NCBI GenBank assembly: GCA_963738665.1
Contig: CAVTXL010000002.1
Coordinates: 682,001 to 746,000, forward strand
Source of the DNA: JABDGM01 sp963738665
Lineage (GTDB): Bacteria > Planctomycetota > Planctomycetia > Pirellulales > Lacipirellulaceae
Length of the DNA: 64,000 bases
Direction of reading: 5' to 3'
Part shown: piece by piece, positions 1-8,564 of the stretch
How positions within the stretch are numbered: the first letter of the stretch is position 1
How the letters are laid out: each line of letters begins with the position of its first letter
Made by a program: the position numbers and the translations under genes
Notes under the pieces: generated by a model
Seen by the model: only the letters and a program-made list of their open reading frames with translations
Told to the model about the DNA's origin: nothing
The model's database searches: none

Positions 1-433
1 ACAGGCAATCGCGCACCATCCGGCAGACGCAGCAGCCGCCGCGGCCGCAGTTGCCGGTGCTGCAGCCGCAGGAAGGTTCGCCGTCACACGTGGCACCGCA
101 ACCACAAGCAGAACCGCAACCACAGCCGCAACCTTGCTGGCAACTGTTGCCGTAAAAGTACGACGTGCAGCAGTGATCGTTCGTCATGCAGCCGTCACAG
201 CCGCAGCCTTCCCAGACCAGGCCGCCATATTGCCGGCCACTCGAGCCGCAACCGCTGGCACAACCGCAAGAGACCTCGCAGCCGCAGTCGCCGCACGCAT
301 TTCCGCAGCGGCTGCCAAAGCAGGAATCGAGGCCGAGCAAGCGACACAGGGTAAGCTGTTGGCTGCGGGCCGGCGCGGCGACCCAGAGCGTCGCGGCAAC
401 GAGCGTGGCGGTGACGAGCAAGGCGTTACGCAT
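1..433 (-). CDS. Cys-rich secreted protein, partial at left edge
   Basis: The reading frame starts at an ATG at position 433 on the minus strand and is still open at base 1, so the C-terminus is missing. The first 25 residues (MRNALLVTATLVAATLWVAA, then PARSQ) form a signal peptide. The rest is packed with Cys and Gly, including runs such as CGDCGCEVSCGCASGCG and CQQGCGCGCGSACGCG, with no known catalytic motif. The Cys spacing suggests a disulfide-rich or metal-binding exported protein, probably in the periplasm or on the surface. The next gene on the same strand is another small Cys-rich exported protein. I do not recognise a named family. The frame is real judging by its signal peptide and biased composition, although plus-strand frames across it are also open. 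Confidence 0.65.
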   Translation of the reverse strand, partial: MRNALLVTATLVAATLWVAAPARSQQLTLCRLLGLDSCFGSRCGNACGDCGCEVSCGCASGCGSSGRQYGGLVWEGCGCDGCMTNDHCCTSYFYGNSCQQGCGCGCGSACGCGATCDGEPSCGCSTGNCGRGGCCVCRMVRDCL

Positions 434-703
434 TCGTGATTCCCCCCGGGAGAACAGCGCCAGGCGGCGGGCAGTTTGACGCGGCCGACCGCTGGCGGTG
501 ATCTGTATCATCGTCGAGGCGGCCGGCGCGCCTCTAGCAAAATCGTTGTAATCGGCAAAGTCGCCGCTAGCGGGTGAATCGCTGGCGGTGCCGGCGGCGA
601 AGGGCAAATGGCGGGTGCGCTCGCCGAATGAAGACCTCCGGTCGCAGCAGGTGCGTCTCGCGCAGGACTCGACACCCTACAATCTCCCACAGGAACAAGG
701 GAG

Positions 704-904
704 CTACGGATTGCAGTTGTAGCAGCCGCGGTTGACGCAGCTATGGCAATTCGTCCAGTCGGCCAGGTAGCACCACTGGTCGCAGCACGAGAAGAGATTG
801 TGGCCGGGACGGCGGGCGCAGTCCTCTGGGCAGCTATAGATGCAGCCGCTGGCCGAAACGGCCAGCGCCAGTGCGACGGCGAGACAACGTAATTTGACCA
901 GCAT
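704..904 (-). CDS. small Cys-rich lipoprotein
   Basis: This encodes 66 residues starting at MLVKLRC. A hydrophobic stretch (LAVALALAVSASGC) ends in a lipobox-like ASGC, so Cys21 is the probable lipidated residue. The mature part is about 45 residues with nine further Cys, including CDQWC and NCHSC, and many aromatics. The frame stays open upstream, but the extension is Arg/Pro-rich shadow sequence, and starting at 904 puts the signal at the N-terminus. It lies on the same strand as the Cys-rich protein at 1-433. Function is unknown; structural or metal-binding roles at the envelope are possible. Confidence 0.6.
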   Translation of the reverse strand: MLVKLRCLAVALALAVSASGCIYSCPEDCARRPGHNLFSCCDQWCYLADWTNCHSCVNRGCYNCNP

Positions 905-1084
905 GGCTGGGCCCCCGAATTCGCAGACGATTTTTAGACCTGCCGTTTGAGCGGTTTGCGATGCAGATATCGGCGGCCCGGGCCGCCGCTCCCATCGTGG
1001 TCGTATCATCGTCGGGGCCACTCGCGCAGGTCGAGCAAAATCGCTACAATTTGCCGGTGGCAGCGGTGACAGCGGTCGCTGAGG

Positions 1085-1250
1085 CCTCTCGTTCCGATGC
1101 CCTCGTTCCCACGCGCTGCGTGGGGACGCACATCGCGGTCGCTCCGCAGCCTGTCCGACGAATGAGCGAAGAAACGAGCAAGCAACACGAGTCACTCGAC
1201 GCAAAGCGTCGATAATCGCGTTCCCACGCGCAGCGTGGGAACGACGTATC
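1085..1250. repeat. dispersed palindromic repeat (GTTCCCACGC family)
   Basis: This fills much of the 387-bp gap upstream of the M42 peptidase. It has two hairpin units, at 1102-1128 and 1218-1243, each with a GTTCCCACGC arm folding onto GCGTGGGAAC or GCGTGGGGAC. At 1193-1210 it carries an 18-nt segment, CACTCGACGCAAAGCGTC, found exactly in reverse orientation at 61739-61756 inside a similar hairpin-bearing spacer. It is therefore a dispersed element rather than a local terminator. No transposase or ORF is associated. Confidence 0.6.
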
Positions 1251-1291
1251 GTCCATTTGGCCAGTCAACATAAGGAGGCGGCATTCGCATC

Positions 1292-2356
1292 ATGGAACGT
1301 TCCGCTAAGAAGTTTTTCAAGGACATGTTGGAAACGCCCAGCCCGTCCGGCTATGAGCAGCCGGTGCAGGAAATCGTGCGCAAATACGTGGCCGAGTTTG
1401 CCGACGAGGTGCGAACCGATCTGCACGGCAACGTGATCGCCGCAGCCAACGCCCGCGCGCCGCTGCGGGTGATGTTCGCCGGGCATGCCGATCAGATCGG
1501 GCTGATTGTCTCGCACATCAACGAGAACGGCTACATCTACACGAACACGATCGGCGGCTGGGACCCGCAGCAGCTCATCGGCCAGCGGATGACGATTTGG
1601 ACGGCCGACGGCGCGGTGCCGGCCGTCATCGCCCGCAAGCCGATTCACTTGCTGAACGAGGAAGAGCGCAAGCAGGTCGTGAAGCAGAAGGAGCTGTGGC
1701 TGGACATTGGGGCCAAGGACCACGACGAAGCGGCGCAGGCGGTCGCGATTGGCGACGCCGTGACGCTCGAGCTGGGTTACCAAGAAATGCGAAACAACCT
1801 GGCGAATTCGCCCGGCATGGACAACAAGACGGGCCTGTGGGTGGCGATCGAGTCGCTGCGGCGGGCGGTGGGGCGGGGCGGCCTGAAAGTGGCCCTGTAC
1901 GGCGTGGCGACCGTGCAAGAAGAGATCGGCCTCCGCGGCGCCACAACCAGTGCCTACGGCGTCAATCCACACGTGGGGGTAGCGATCGACGTGACGCATG
2001 CGACCGACTGCCCAACGATCGAGAAAACGCAAGAGGGAGACATTAAGCTCGGCGGCGGCCCGGTGATTTACCGCGGGCCGAACATGAACCCGCGGGTGGT
2101 CGAGCGGCTGAAGGCGGCCGGTGAAGCGGCCCAGATCACTTGCCAGTGGGGTGCTAGCGGCCGCGGCACGGGCACCGACGCCAACGCGATTCAGCTCGCC
2201 CGCGGCGGCGTGGCGGCCGGCTTGGTGAGCGTGCCGAATCGCTACATGCACAGCGCGGTCGAGATGATTTCGCTCGATGACATTGACCAGTGCGCCGATC
2301 TCTTGGCGGAGTTTGCCTTGGGAATCGAGGAAGACGCCGATTTTACGCCTCGATAG
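1292..2356 (+). CDS. M42 family metallo-aminopeptidase (FrvX/glutamyl aminopeptidase-like)
   Basis: This is a 354-residue cytoplasmic di-zinc aminopeptidase of the M42 family, which forms large tetrahedral particles that trim peptides. Metal-ligand motifs are in the expected order: GHADQIG (His65, Asp67) near the N-terminus, SPGMDNKTG, the catalytic TVQEEIGLRGA pair of glutamates, AIDVTHATD, and the C-terminal RYMHSAVEM with its metal-binding His. Length matches the family. An AGGAGG sequence just upstream of the ATG fixes the start. It is flanked by a repeat-rich spacer and an oppositely oriented gene, so it is probably monocistronic. There is no signal peptide. Substrate class cannot be read from the sequence. 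Confidence 0.93.
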   Translation: MERSAKKFFKDMLETPSPSGYEQPVQEIVRKYVAEFADEVRTDLHGNVIAAANARAPLRVMFAGHADQIGLIVSHINENGYIYTNTIGGWDPQQLIGQRMTIWTADGAVPAVIARKPIHLLNEEERKQVVKQKELWLDIGAKDHDEAAQAVAIGDAVTLELGYQEMRNNLANSPGMDNKTGLWVAIESLRRAVGRGGLKVALYGVATVQEEIGLRGATTSAYGVNPHVGVAIDVTHATDCPTIEKTQEGDIKLGGGPVIYRGPNMNPRVVERLKAAGEAAQITCQWGASGRGTGTDANAIQLARGGVAAGLVSVPNRYMHSAVEMISLDDIDQCADLLAEFALGIEEDADFTPR

Positions 2357-2470
2357 GAGCGCGCGAGCGGTCGATGCCGGGTGAGCACGGCCTCGGCGTC
2401 CCCGGCAATAATTTGCTTGAAGGGACGCCGCGACTGCGAGATGGCTAATCCATTTCACCAACGGCCGTCC

Positions 2471-3106
2471 TCAGCGCCGTTGTTGCTGCAATGAGCGCGG
2501 CTGCATCCCGATATCAGCTTGCGGGCGTGCCGTACTTGTGATGTTGCCGCCGTTCCCGTCGTTCGCGCCATTCCCGCTACGTGCGGCGTTCGATGCGGCG
2601 CTATCATTCCCAGCGGCCGTCGGAGTCGGCTGGCTGGAACTGTTGCGGTTGGCTTGGGCCGAGCGCTGCCCATTTGACTGGTTGGCAGACGACGACCGGG
2701 GAGGTATTGGCGGTTGAGGCGGGGTCAGGTTAGCTGCGTTCGAGACAGCCGTAGAGCAGCCGCAGTTGTCCACGTACGAACCAGCCTGCTGGGAGTAGCC
2801 CTGCTGAGAATAGCTCTGCTGCGACGGTTCGTAAGAGAAGCGGCGTTGGTCGTCGGGCGCCTGGGCGAGCTCGGCTGGTGCGCTTTCGGTGCTCATCACA
2901 GGCGCCGCGTTATTGTAGTTGCCGTAGTAGTAGTTCTGATCGGTTGTATAGTTGATGGAGTTCGAGCTAAGGTGCCGCCATGTGCCCGGATGAAGTCGAG
3001 CTTCGCCGGTGACGCCGCCGGCTGACTTTTGCGCCAGCGCCATCGAGGGGATGAGCATCAGAGCCACTGTCGCGGCGAGGTGCACGCGATTCCAGGAAGT
3101 CTTCAT
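2471..3106 (-). CDS. secreted low-complexity Gln/Asn/Ser-rich protein
   Basis: This encodes 211 residues from the MKTSWNRVH start. Residues 1-27 are a clear signal peptide ending in SMALAQ. The mature chain is disordered and rich in Gln, Asn, Ser, Tyr and Pro, with YYYGNYNNAAP and repeated SYSQQGYSQQ segments and a short CGC motif near the middle. The longer open frame to 3277 begins at a TTG and adds 57 residues without signal character, so I chose the ATG at 3106. No domain is recognised. The composition resembles matrix or cell-surface proteins, but this is only an impression. Confidence 0.6.
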   Translation of the reverse strand: MKTSWNRVHLAATVALMLIPSMALAQKSAGGVTGEARLHPGTWRHLSSNSINYTTDQNYYYGNYNNAAPVMSTESAPAELAQAPDDQRRFSYEPSQQSYSQQGYSQQAGSYVDNCGCSTAVSNAANLTPPQPPIPPRSSSANQSNGQRSAQANRNSSSQPTPTAAGNDSAASNAARSGNGANDGNGGNITSTARPQADIGMQPRSLQQQRR

Positions 3107-3273
3107 AGTTTCCGCCTTTCGTGTCGTCGAGTAATGAAACTGCGAGTGGCCGTGCGCTGCGATCGGCCGTTGGAAAGTTTGAGAAAACGTATTGCATAGC
3201 GTGTGCCATACTGCACAAAAGTAGCGTTGACGACGGATTGTCGCGATTTGATGCCGCTGATCGGCGGGAAGCA

Positions 3274-4154
3274 TCAATTGGCTGCCTGCGCGACATGCAA
3301 CGACGGATCAAGATCGTGCCGCCATGCGGACTCAAGTTCGGCCGCATTGCGGAAGCCATAGCAGCGGCTCGCGGAGAAATCGTAGCCTCGCTCGCGGCCT
3401 ATTCTCACAAACTGGAGAAACGTGGGGGGATCCTTGCGCCGGACCAGAAAATCGGCGAGCGAAGCGGACTGGCCGTAGAACACTCCGAAGCGGCCGGCGG
3501 GCGGATAGCCGTTCATCTCAAAGAGCGTCGCGGAGGAAAAGAGGGCGTGTTGGCTGAGGGCCTGGCGAAGGTCGCTTCGGTGGTGCGCTTGTTTGGCCTC
3601 TGAATCAGACAGAATGGCGGCCCCTTCGTCCGCCCATGGAGGGAGCGGCCCCTCGACGAAACGGTCTCTCAGGATCACGTGGGTGAGCTCGTGCGGCAGA
3701 GCGTCGGGCTGCTCGCCGCCGACTTGAAGCAGGTCGAGCCGCCTTTGGGTGATTTTGCCATGGTCGGCGTGGACTATTGAGCAACCAACCGTATGCTCGC
3801 TGCCGGGGCCGATGGCGGCGATGTAGCGCTCTCTGGTGAAGTAGACCCTGATTTGGCAGCGAGGCGTCCAAGCAGCCAGCACATCGTCGCCGAGCCATTG
3901 TTCTGTCAGCTCGCGACGCAGGGTTTCTGCCTGATGAGCGACTGCGACGGCCGCTTCTTTGGACCGCTCTGACGACACTTCGAAGTTATCGTTGGTAAAA
4001 ATGAACCAGCCATTTTGTTGGACCGGCCGATCGGCGGATTGGCGCCGCTGCGTGCTTGCGCGAAGCGACGTGGTCTGGCCAAGCGATTGGTGCGGCGCGG
4101 CGCAAGAGAAACGAGCAACGACGCGGCGATCGCCAGTAGCAAGCGGGGCTGCAT
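3274..4154 (-). CDS. exported HExxH metallopeptidase-like protein (apparent frameshift in N-terminus)
   Basis: The body contains the gluzincin signature PHELTHVIL, followed about 15 residues later by WADEGAA, which supplies a plausible third zinc ligand. Its start, NGWFIFTNDNFEV, resembles the planctomycete DUF1570-type peptidase-MA fold. A convincing signal peptide (MQPRLLLAIAASLLVSLA) with a purine-rich site upstream starts at 4154, but in another frame. The frames would join near 4090 inside a GCGCCGCGCCGC tract, giving about 292 residues. I read this as one exported putative protease with a single-base error, or a recently broken gene. The in-frame alternative start at 4410 lacks a signal. 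Substrate is unknown. Confidence 0.6.
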
Positions 4155-4688
4155 GAGGCCGCCTTTGAGTCGAGCAACGAAGTTGCCGCGTAATGGCAAG
4201 GAGTGTGCCGGGTGCCACAGCAAGAATGTCGACGACGCCAAGGGCGATGTTGTAAGTCGCGCCAGGCAAACAACTTGCGTGGTCCATTGCAAAATGCCAG
4301 TGTGCAATAGAACGCTCTCGAATAGCGTATAGATGCCTGGAAAAGAGGCGTTCGCTGCATGTGTCGTTGGCGGACGACGGTTGCCGACAGATGGCTGTTG
4401 CGCTTCGCACGGTAAGATTTTGGCGATGTGCAATCGGCGCAATTCTCGGAAAGAACCATAGTTGGTAGTCTCGGGGGGAGCGGCCCGGATAGATTGGTAA
4501 TCCCCGGAATAATGCCCTTTACGCGCTGACGGCTTCTCGCCACAATACGCCCCGCAAATTTGGCAGCCAGGCCCCGTGTGCGAGCTGCGGCGCGGTCGCG
4601 TATCAGGAGTGATCGCGAGCGAAAGTCCCTCGCACCTGGCAACGCCCACTCAGGTCACGGATGACCAATTACAGCAAGGAGTGCTGAC
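4155..4688. other. 534-bp intergenic gap, no supported gene
   Basis: This lies between the divergent HELTH protein and skp-like genes. Several frames are open, but none has a signal, domain or ribosome binding site that I can support. It presumably holds the promoters for both flanking genes. The only clear site is the AAGGAG at 4676-4681 serving the skp-like start. Confidence 0.4.
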
Positions 4689-5457
4689 GTGAGAATGCTC
4701 TTTTCCCCCGCGCAAGTTCTCGGCCGCGAGCGCATGGTGATGGCGACTGCCACGTTGGCGGCGCTGGCTGTGCTCGCCGGCCTATTGGTTTCTGGCTCCT
4801 CGATGCGAACCTACGGCCAAAGTGCGTATAGTGCAAACGCGTCGACGCACGGCATCGCGGTAGTCGACATCAGCTTTATATTCAAGAACCACGCTCGCTT
4901 CAAAGCCGCCATGGATGCCATGAAAAATGACATGGACAGCATTGAAGCGCAATTGAAAACCAGACGCGACCAGATCGCTCAGATCGAAGAGCAACGCAAC
5001 AAGTTCAGCGTCGGCACCGACCAATACAAACAGCTTGACGAGCGGTTGGCGAAGGAAATGTCCGATTTCAACCTGGACATGACCAAGAAGCGAAAGGAAT
5101 TCCTGGATCGCGAAGCGAAGGAATACTACAAGACCTACTTGGAAATCGTCGACGCCGTGAGCACGTATGCCAGAGCGCGGAATATCGGCATGGTGATTCG
5201 CTTCAACGGCGATCCGGTCGATCCGAACCGTCGCGAGGACGTGCTCCGCGAAATCAACAAGCCGGTCGTGTTTCAGAATCAGGTGGACATCACGCCGGAC
5301 ATCGTTCAGATGATCAACCGCGACACCATGACGGGCGGCGGGCAGACTCCGCCACGTCCGGCCGGCGCAGCAAATGGCGCCGACCAACGGTGGTGCACCG
5401 CAACCCTCCGTGGGGCAGCGCCCCATCGGCACTGGGTCGCAATTGCCGCCGCGCTAA
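4689..5457 (+). CDS. OmpH/Skp family periplasmic chaperone (apparent 3' frameshift)
   Basis: This is the first gene of the lipid A operon. It encodes an exported OmpH/Skp-like protein that in other bacteria holds unfolded outer-membrane proteins. After a signal region (residues 1-45), HGIAVVDISFIFKNHARF matches the Skp N-terminal strand. It is followed by a long charged coiled coil (residues about 75-150, DSIEAQLKTRRDQIAQIEEQ) and a closing segment VDITPDIVQMIN. GTG 4689 lies 7 nt after AAGGAG; ATG 4695 is an alternative. After PPRPAG near 5370 the frame turns Arg/His-rich, while the +1 frame gives a Pro/Gly/Gln tail (QPSVGQRPIGTGSQLPPR) ending in TAA at 5457. A one-base indel there is likely. 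Confidence 0.82.
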
Positions 5458-5655
5458 GCTGTGTTGCCTACGCCTGTCGGTACAGACGACGGGATGAAAC
5501 CCGCGCGTGAACCGCTGCGAACTATGCAGTGCGAATGTACTGCCGAGCAACCGCTTCGCTCGCTCACCACCATGACACGGCCCGGCCGCGGGAGTCGTGC
5601 GCGCAAGCCAAAGCCGTCCGCCACGGACGTTAACCGAGCTTGGAGTTTCCCCAAC

Positions 5656-6547
5656 ATGTCAGTTGCGCGTCGCCAACGCACGCTCGCCCGCCCCGCTTTC
5701 GTGACCGGGTTTGGTTACTTCAGCGGCCGTGACGTGCGCGTCGAATTCTGGCCAGCGGCGGAAAATTCGGGAATTTCGTTTGTGCGTCACGATGTGGGGC
5801 TCGGAGCACGAGTGCCGGCTGCGGCAGCGCTGCGAATCGACGCGCCCCGGCGGACTTCATTGGAACTCGGCAGCGTCCGCGTCGACATGGTTGAGCACGT
5901 CCTGGCGGCCCTGGCTGGGCTGGGCGTCGACAACTGCGAGGTTTGGGTCGACGCACAGGAAATGCCGGGGTGCGACGGCTCGGCCCGTGAGTTCGTCGAG
6001 GCCATCGACGCGGCCGGCATTATCGAGCAACGTCGAGCCGTGCGGCAGATCGTTGTGAGCCAGACGGTGCGCGTAGGCGGCAGCGATAGTTGGATTGCGG
6101 CCGGGCCGCCGCGCGGGGCCGGCCTTTCGATCGCGTTTGATCTCGATTTTGGCGCGGACAGCGTGATCGGCCGGCAGCGGTATGCGGTCGACGTGACGGC
6201 CCACACGTTTCGCCGCGAGCTGGCCGGCTGTCGCACATTCATTGAAGAGGAAATCGCCCAAGCGATGCGCGCAAGGGATCGGCCAGCGCGTCACGTCGCA
6301 GGACCTCTTGATCATTGGGCCGCATGGGCCGATCGACAACGAGCTGCGCTTTACCGACGAGTACGTGCGGCACAAAGTGCTCGACGTGGTGGGCGACTTG
6401 GCATTGACCGGGTGCGAGGTGATCGGGCACATCGTCGCCTACCGCAGCGGACACCAGTTGCACGCCGAACTGGCCAAGCGGCTGAGGCAGCAAATCGAAG
6501 GCGACGTTCCGGAGCTTGGAGTGAGCGAGTTGAAGCGCTGTGCGTAG
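5656..6547 (+). CDS. lpxC: UDP-3-O-acyl-N-acetylglucosamine deacetylase (frameshift near 6265)
   Basis: LpxC is the zinc deacetylase that commits UDP-GlcNAc acyl intermediates to lipid A. Visible motifs are FVTGFGYFSGRDV, the zinc-site MVEHVLAALAGLGVDN, EMPGCDGSAREFVEAI and HTFRRELAGCRTFIEEE. The rest of the protein, DNELRFTDEYVRHKVLD and AYRSGHQLHAEL (second His site), lies in the next frame. The two halves meet near 6265, so this essential gene carries an apparent one-base frameshift. Rejoined, it gives roughly 295 residues, normal for LpxC without the FabZ fusion. The MSVARRQRT start at 5656 agrees with where homology begins. It sits between the skp-like gene and lpxA. Confidence 0.88.
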
Positions 6548-6552
6548 GGCAG

Positions 6553-6602
6553 GGTTTCAGGTGTCAGGTGCCAGATTTTGGAGGCTTCTGACACCGGAAA
6601 CC
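6553..6602. repeat. inverted-arm spacer between lpxC and lpxA
   Basis: Two 20-nt arms, 6553-6572 (GGTTTCAGGTGTCAGGTGCC) and 6583-6602, are reverse complements with three mismatches around a 10-nt loop, and TGACAC units extend beyond them. The same GACACCTGACACCTGACACC text appears upstream of acpS at 47966-47996. There is no T-tract, so a simple terminator is unlikely, and lpxA follows only 42 nt later. Confidence 0.65.
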
Positions 6603-6644
6603 TGACACTTAATCGAAGGGTGTTTTTGCAATGGACGAACGGAT

Positions 6645-7451
6645 ATGACGACTCAAATTTCTCCGCAGGCCTGCGTTGATCCGCAGGCACAGTTGGATCA
6701 CGACGTCGAAATCGGCCCGTTTTGTACCGTTGGGCCGCACGTGCGCATTCAGAGCGGCACGCGATTGGTCGGCTCGGTAACGATTTCCGGTCATGTGTCG
6801 ATCGGCCGCGACAACGTCATTTACCCGCACGTGGCGATTGGCGGGGAGCCGCAGGACGTCAGTTATGCCGGTAGCGATACGCAGGTGATCATTGGCGACG
6901 GGAATACGATTCGCGAGGGCGTTACAATCAATCGCGGCAGCGAGAAGGAAGACGGAGTGACGTTGATCGGTCACCGAAACTTCCTGATGGCCTGCTGCCA
7001 CGTAGCGCACGATTGCAAGCTGGGCGATCATATTATTATGGCCAACGGCTCGCTTCTGGGCGGCCACGTGCATGTCGACGATTACGCGTCGCTCTCGGGA
7101 GCGGTGGCAATCCACCATTACACGACAATTGGCAGTTACAGTTTCATTGGAGGGCTGAGCCGCGTGTTGCATGACGTGCCGCCGTTCATGCTCTGCGAGG
7201 GCGCGCCAGCCCGGCCCCGATGCATCAACATCGTGGCCTTGAAGCGGCATGAATTCTCGACCCACGTCATCGATTGCCTGGCCGAAGCCCACCGCTTGAT
7301 CTACCGAGCCAAGGTCGGGCTGGATCCGGCCCGCGAAATTTTGCGAGGCAACGGTCAACTGGTGGTCCAGGTCAATCAGTTGTTGGCGTTCATCGAAGGG
7401 CAGCAAGAAGGGCGCCACGGTCGCGGCCGCGAGGCCAGGAGGGCGGCGTGA
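6645..7451 (+). CDS. lpxA: acyl-ACP--UDP-N-acetylglucosamine O-acyltransferase
   Basis: LpxA transfers a 3-hydroxyacyl chain from ACP to UDP-GlcNAc, the first lipid A step. The 268-residue protein shows the left-handed beta-helix hexapeptide pattern from residue 8 (IGPFCTVGPHVRI onward), the family segment IGGEPQDVSYAG, and the catalytic His region HVAHDCKLGDHIIMAN. The helical C-terminal domain begins at LKRHEFSTHVID. The last residues (EGRHGRGREARRAA) are basic and less conserved. Its TGA stop overlaps the GTG start of the downstream oxidoreductase, so the two genes are probably translationally coupled. Confidence 0.95.
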   Translation: MTTQISPQACVDPQAQLDHDVEIGPFCTVGPHVRIQSGTRLVGSVTISGHVSIGRDNVIYPHVAIGGEPQDVSYAGSDTQVIIGDGNTIREGVTINRGSEKEDGVTLIGHRNFLMACCHVAHDCKLGDHIIMANGSLLGGHVHVDDYASLSGAVAIHHYTTIGSYSFIGGLSRVLHDVPPFMLCEGAPARPRCINIVALKRHEFSTHVIDCLAEAHRLIYRAKVGLDPAREILRGNGQLVVQVNQLLAFIEGQQEGRHGRGREARRAA

Positions 7452-8554
7452 CACCATTGCGCATTGCCGTGATTGGCGCCGGCCACCTCGGCCGGATTCA
7501 TGCCCGGATTGCCGCCGAGTTGGACGAACTCGAGCTGGTCGCCGTTGCGGACCCGATGGAAGAGGCCCGCCGCAGTGTGGCGGACGAAGCGCACACTCGC
7601 GACGTTGCCGATTTTCGCGAGCTCATCGGCGAAATCGACGCGGCGATCGTGGCGACGCCGACTGCCACGCACCACGCGGTCGGCATGGAGCTCCTGGGGG
7701 GCGGTGTGCCGCTGCTCATCGAAAAACCGCTGGCTACCAATACGCCGGAAGCCACCGATCTCGTGTCGCTGGCACGGCGGCAGGGAATTGTGCTGCAAGT
7801 CGGACACGTGGAGCGCTTCAACCCGGCCCTAGCCAGCGTGGCGGCGGATGTGCGCGACCCGAAATTCATTGAGGCCACGCGGACGAGCGGCTACACGTTT
7901 CGTTCGACCGACATTGGCGTCGTGCTGGACCTCATGATCCACGATTTGGACATCGCCCTGTCGCTCGCCCGATCACAGGTCGTCGACGTGGAGGCGATGG
8001 GAATCTCGGTGCTCGGCGGGCATGAAGACTTGGCCACGGCCCGGTTGTCGTTCGCCAGCGGCTGCGTGGCCCAACTAACGGCATCGCGGGTGAGTTTCGA
8101 GCAGCAGCGGACGATGACGATTTTCACGTCGCGGTCATGCGCGAACATCAATTTTGCGACCCATGAGGCGACGATTGTGCGGCCGCGCGAGGATGTGCTT
8201 CGACGCGCATTCCGGGCGGAGCAACTGTCGGCGACGGAACGGACTTATTGGAAGGAGCACTTGTTCGACGAGCTGCTCGTGCGCGAGCGACACGAGCCGG
8301 CGGCGGTGAACGCGATTCAAGAGGAGCAGCGCGACTTCGTGGCGGCGGTGCGAGACGGGAAGACGCCTCGAGTCGAAGGGCCAGCCGGGCGTGACGCGAT
8401 CGCCGTGGCAGAGATCGTCCTGCAGCGAATTGAAGAACACGCCTGGGATGGTGCGGCGGCCGGACGCCATGGAGCCTTCGCAATGCCGGCTCTGCCGATC
8501 GTCGCCGGTTCGATGGCGCCGCGGATCGAACGCGAATTGCGCCGGGCGGGGTGA
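7448..8554 (+). CDS. Gfo/Idh/MocA family oxidoreductase, GnnA-like by position
   Basis: This is a 368-residue NAD(P)-dependent sugar oxidoreductase. The N-terminal Rossmann motif AVIGAGHLGRIHARI is followed by the family EKP signature (LLIEKPLATN) and the catalytic-region motif DLMIHDLDIALSL. GTG at 7448 overlaps the lpxA stop (GTGA), which decides the start. In bacteria that make 3-amino lipid A, gnnA, a Gfo/Idh/MocA enzyme that oxidises the GlcNAc 3-OH of UDP-GlcNAc, is found beside lpxA; that is known biology. Assigning that role here is inference, and the partner aminotransferase gnnB is absent from the window. Confidence 0.88.
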   Translation: MTPLRIAVIGAGHLGRIHARIAAELDELELVAVADPMEEARRSVADEAHTRDVADFRELIGEIDAAIVATPTATHHAVGMELLGGGVPLLIEKPLATNTPEATDLVSLARRQGIVLQVGHVERFNPALASVAADVRDPKFIEATRTSGYTFRSTDIGVVLDLMIHDLDIALSLARSQVVDVEAMGISVLGGHEDLATARLSFASGCVAQLTASRVSFEQQRTMTIFTSRSCANINFATHEATIVRPREDVLRRAFRAEQLSATERTYWKEHLFDELLVRERHEPAAVNAIQEEQRDFVAAVRDGKTPRVEGPAGRDAIAVAEIVLQRIEEHAWDGAAAGRHGAFAMPALPIVAGSMAPRIERELRRAG

Positions 8555-8564
8555 CGCGCTCACG

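Noticed and set aside
1265..2461. Long minus-strand frame of 398 residues opposite the M42 peptidase
   Set aside because: It is the antisense shadow of a gene with complete M42 motifs and has a His/Arg-rich composition and no motif.
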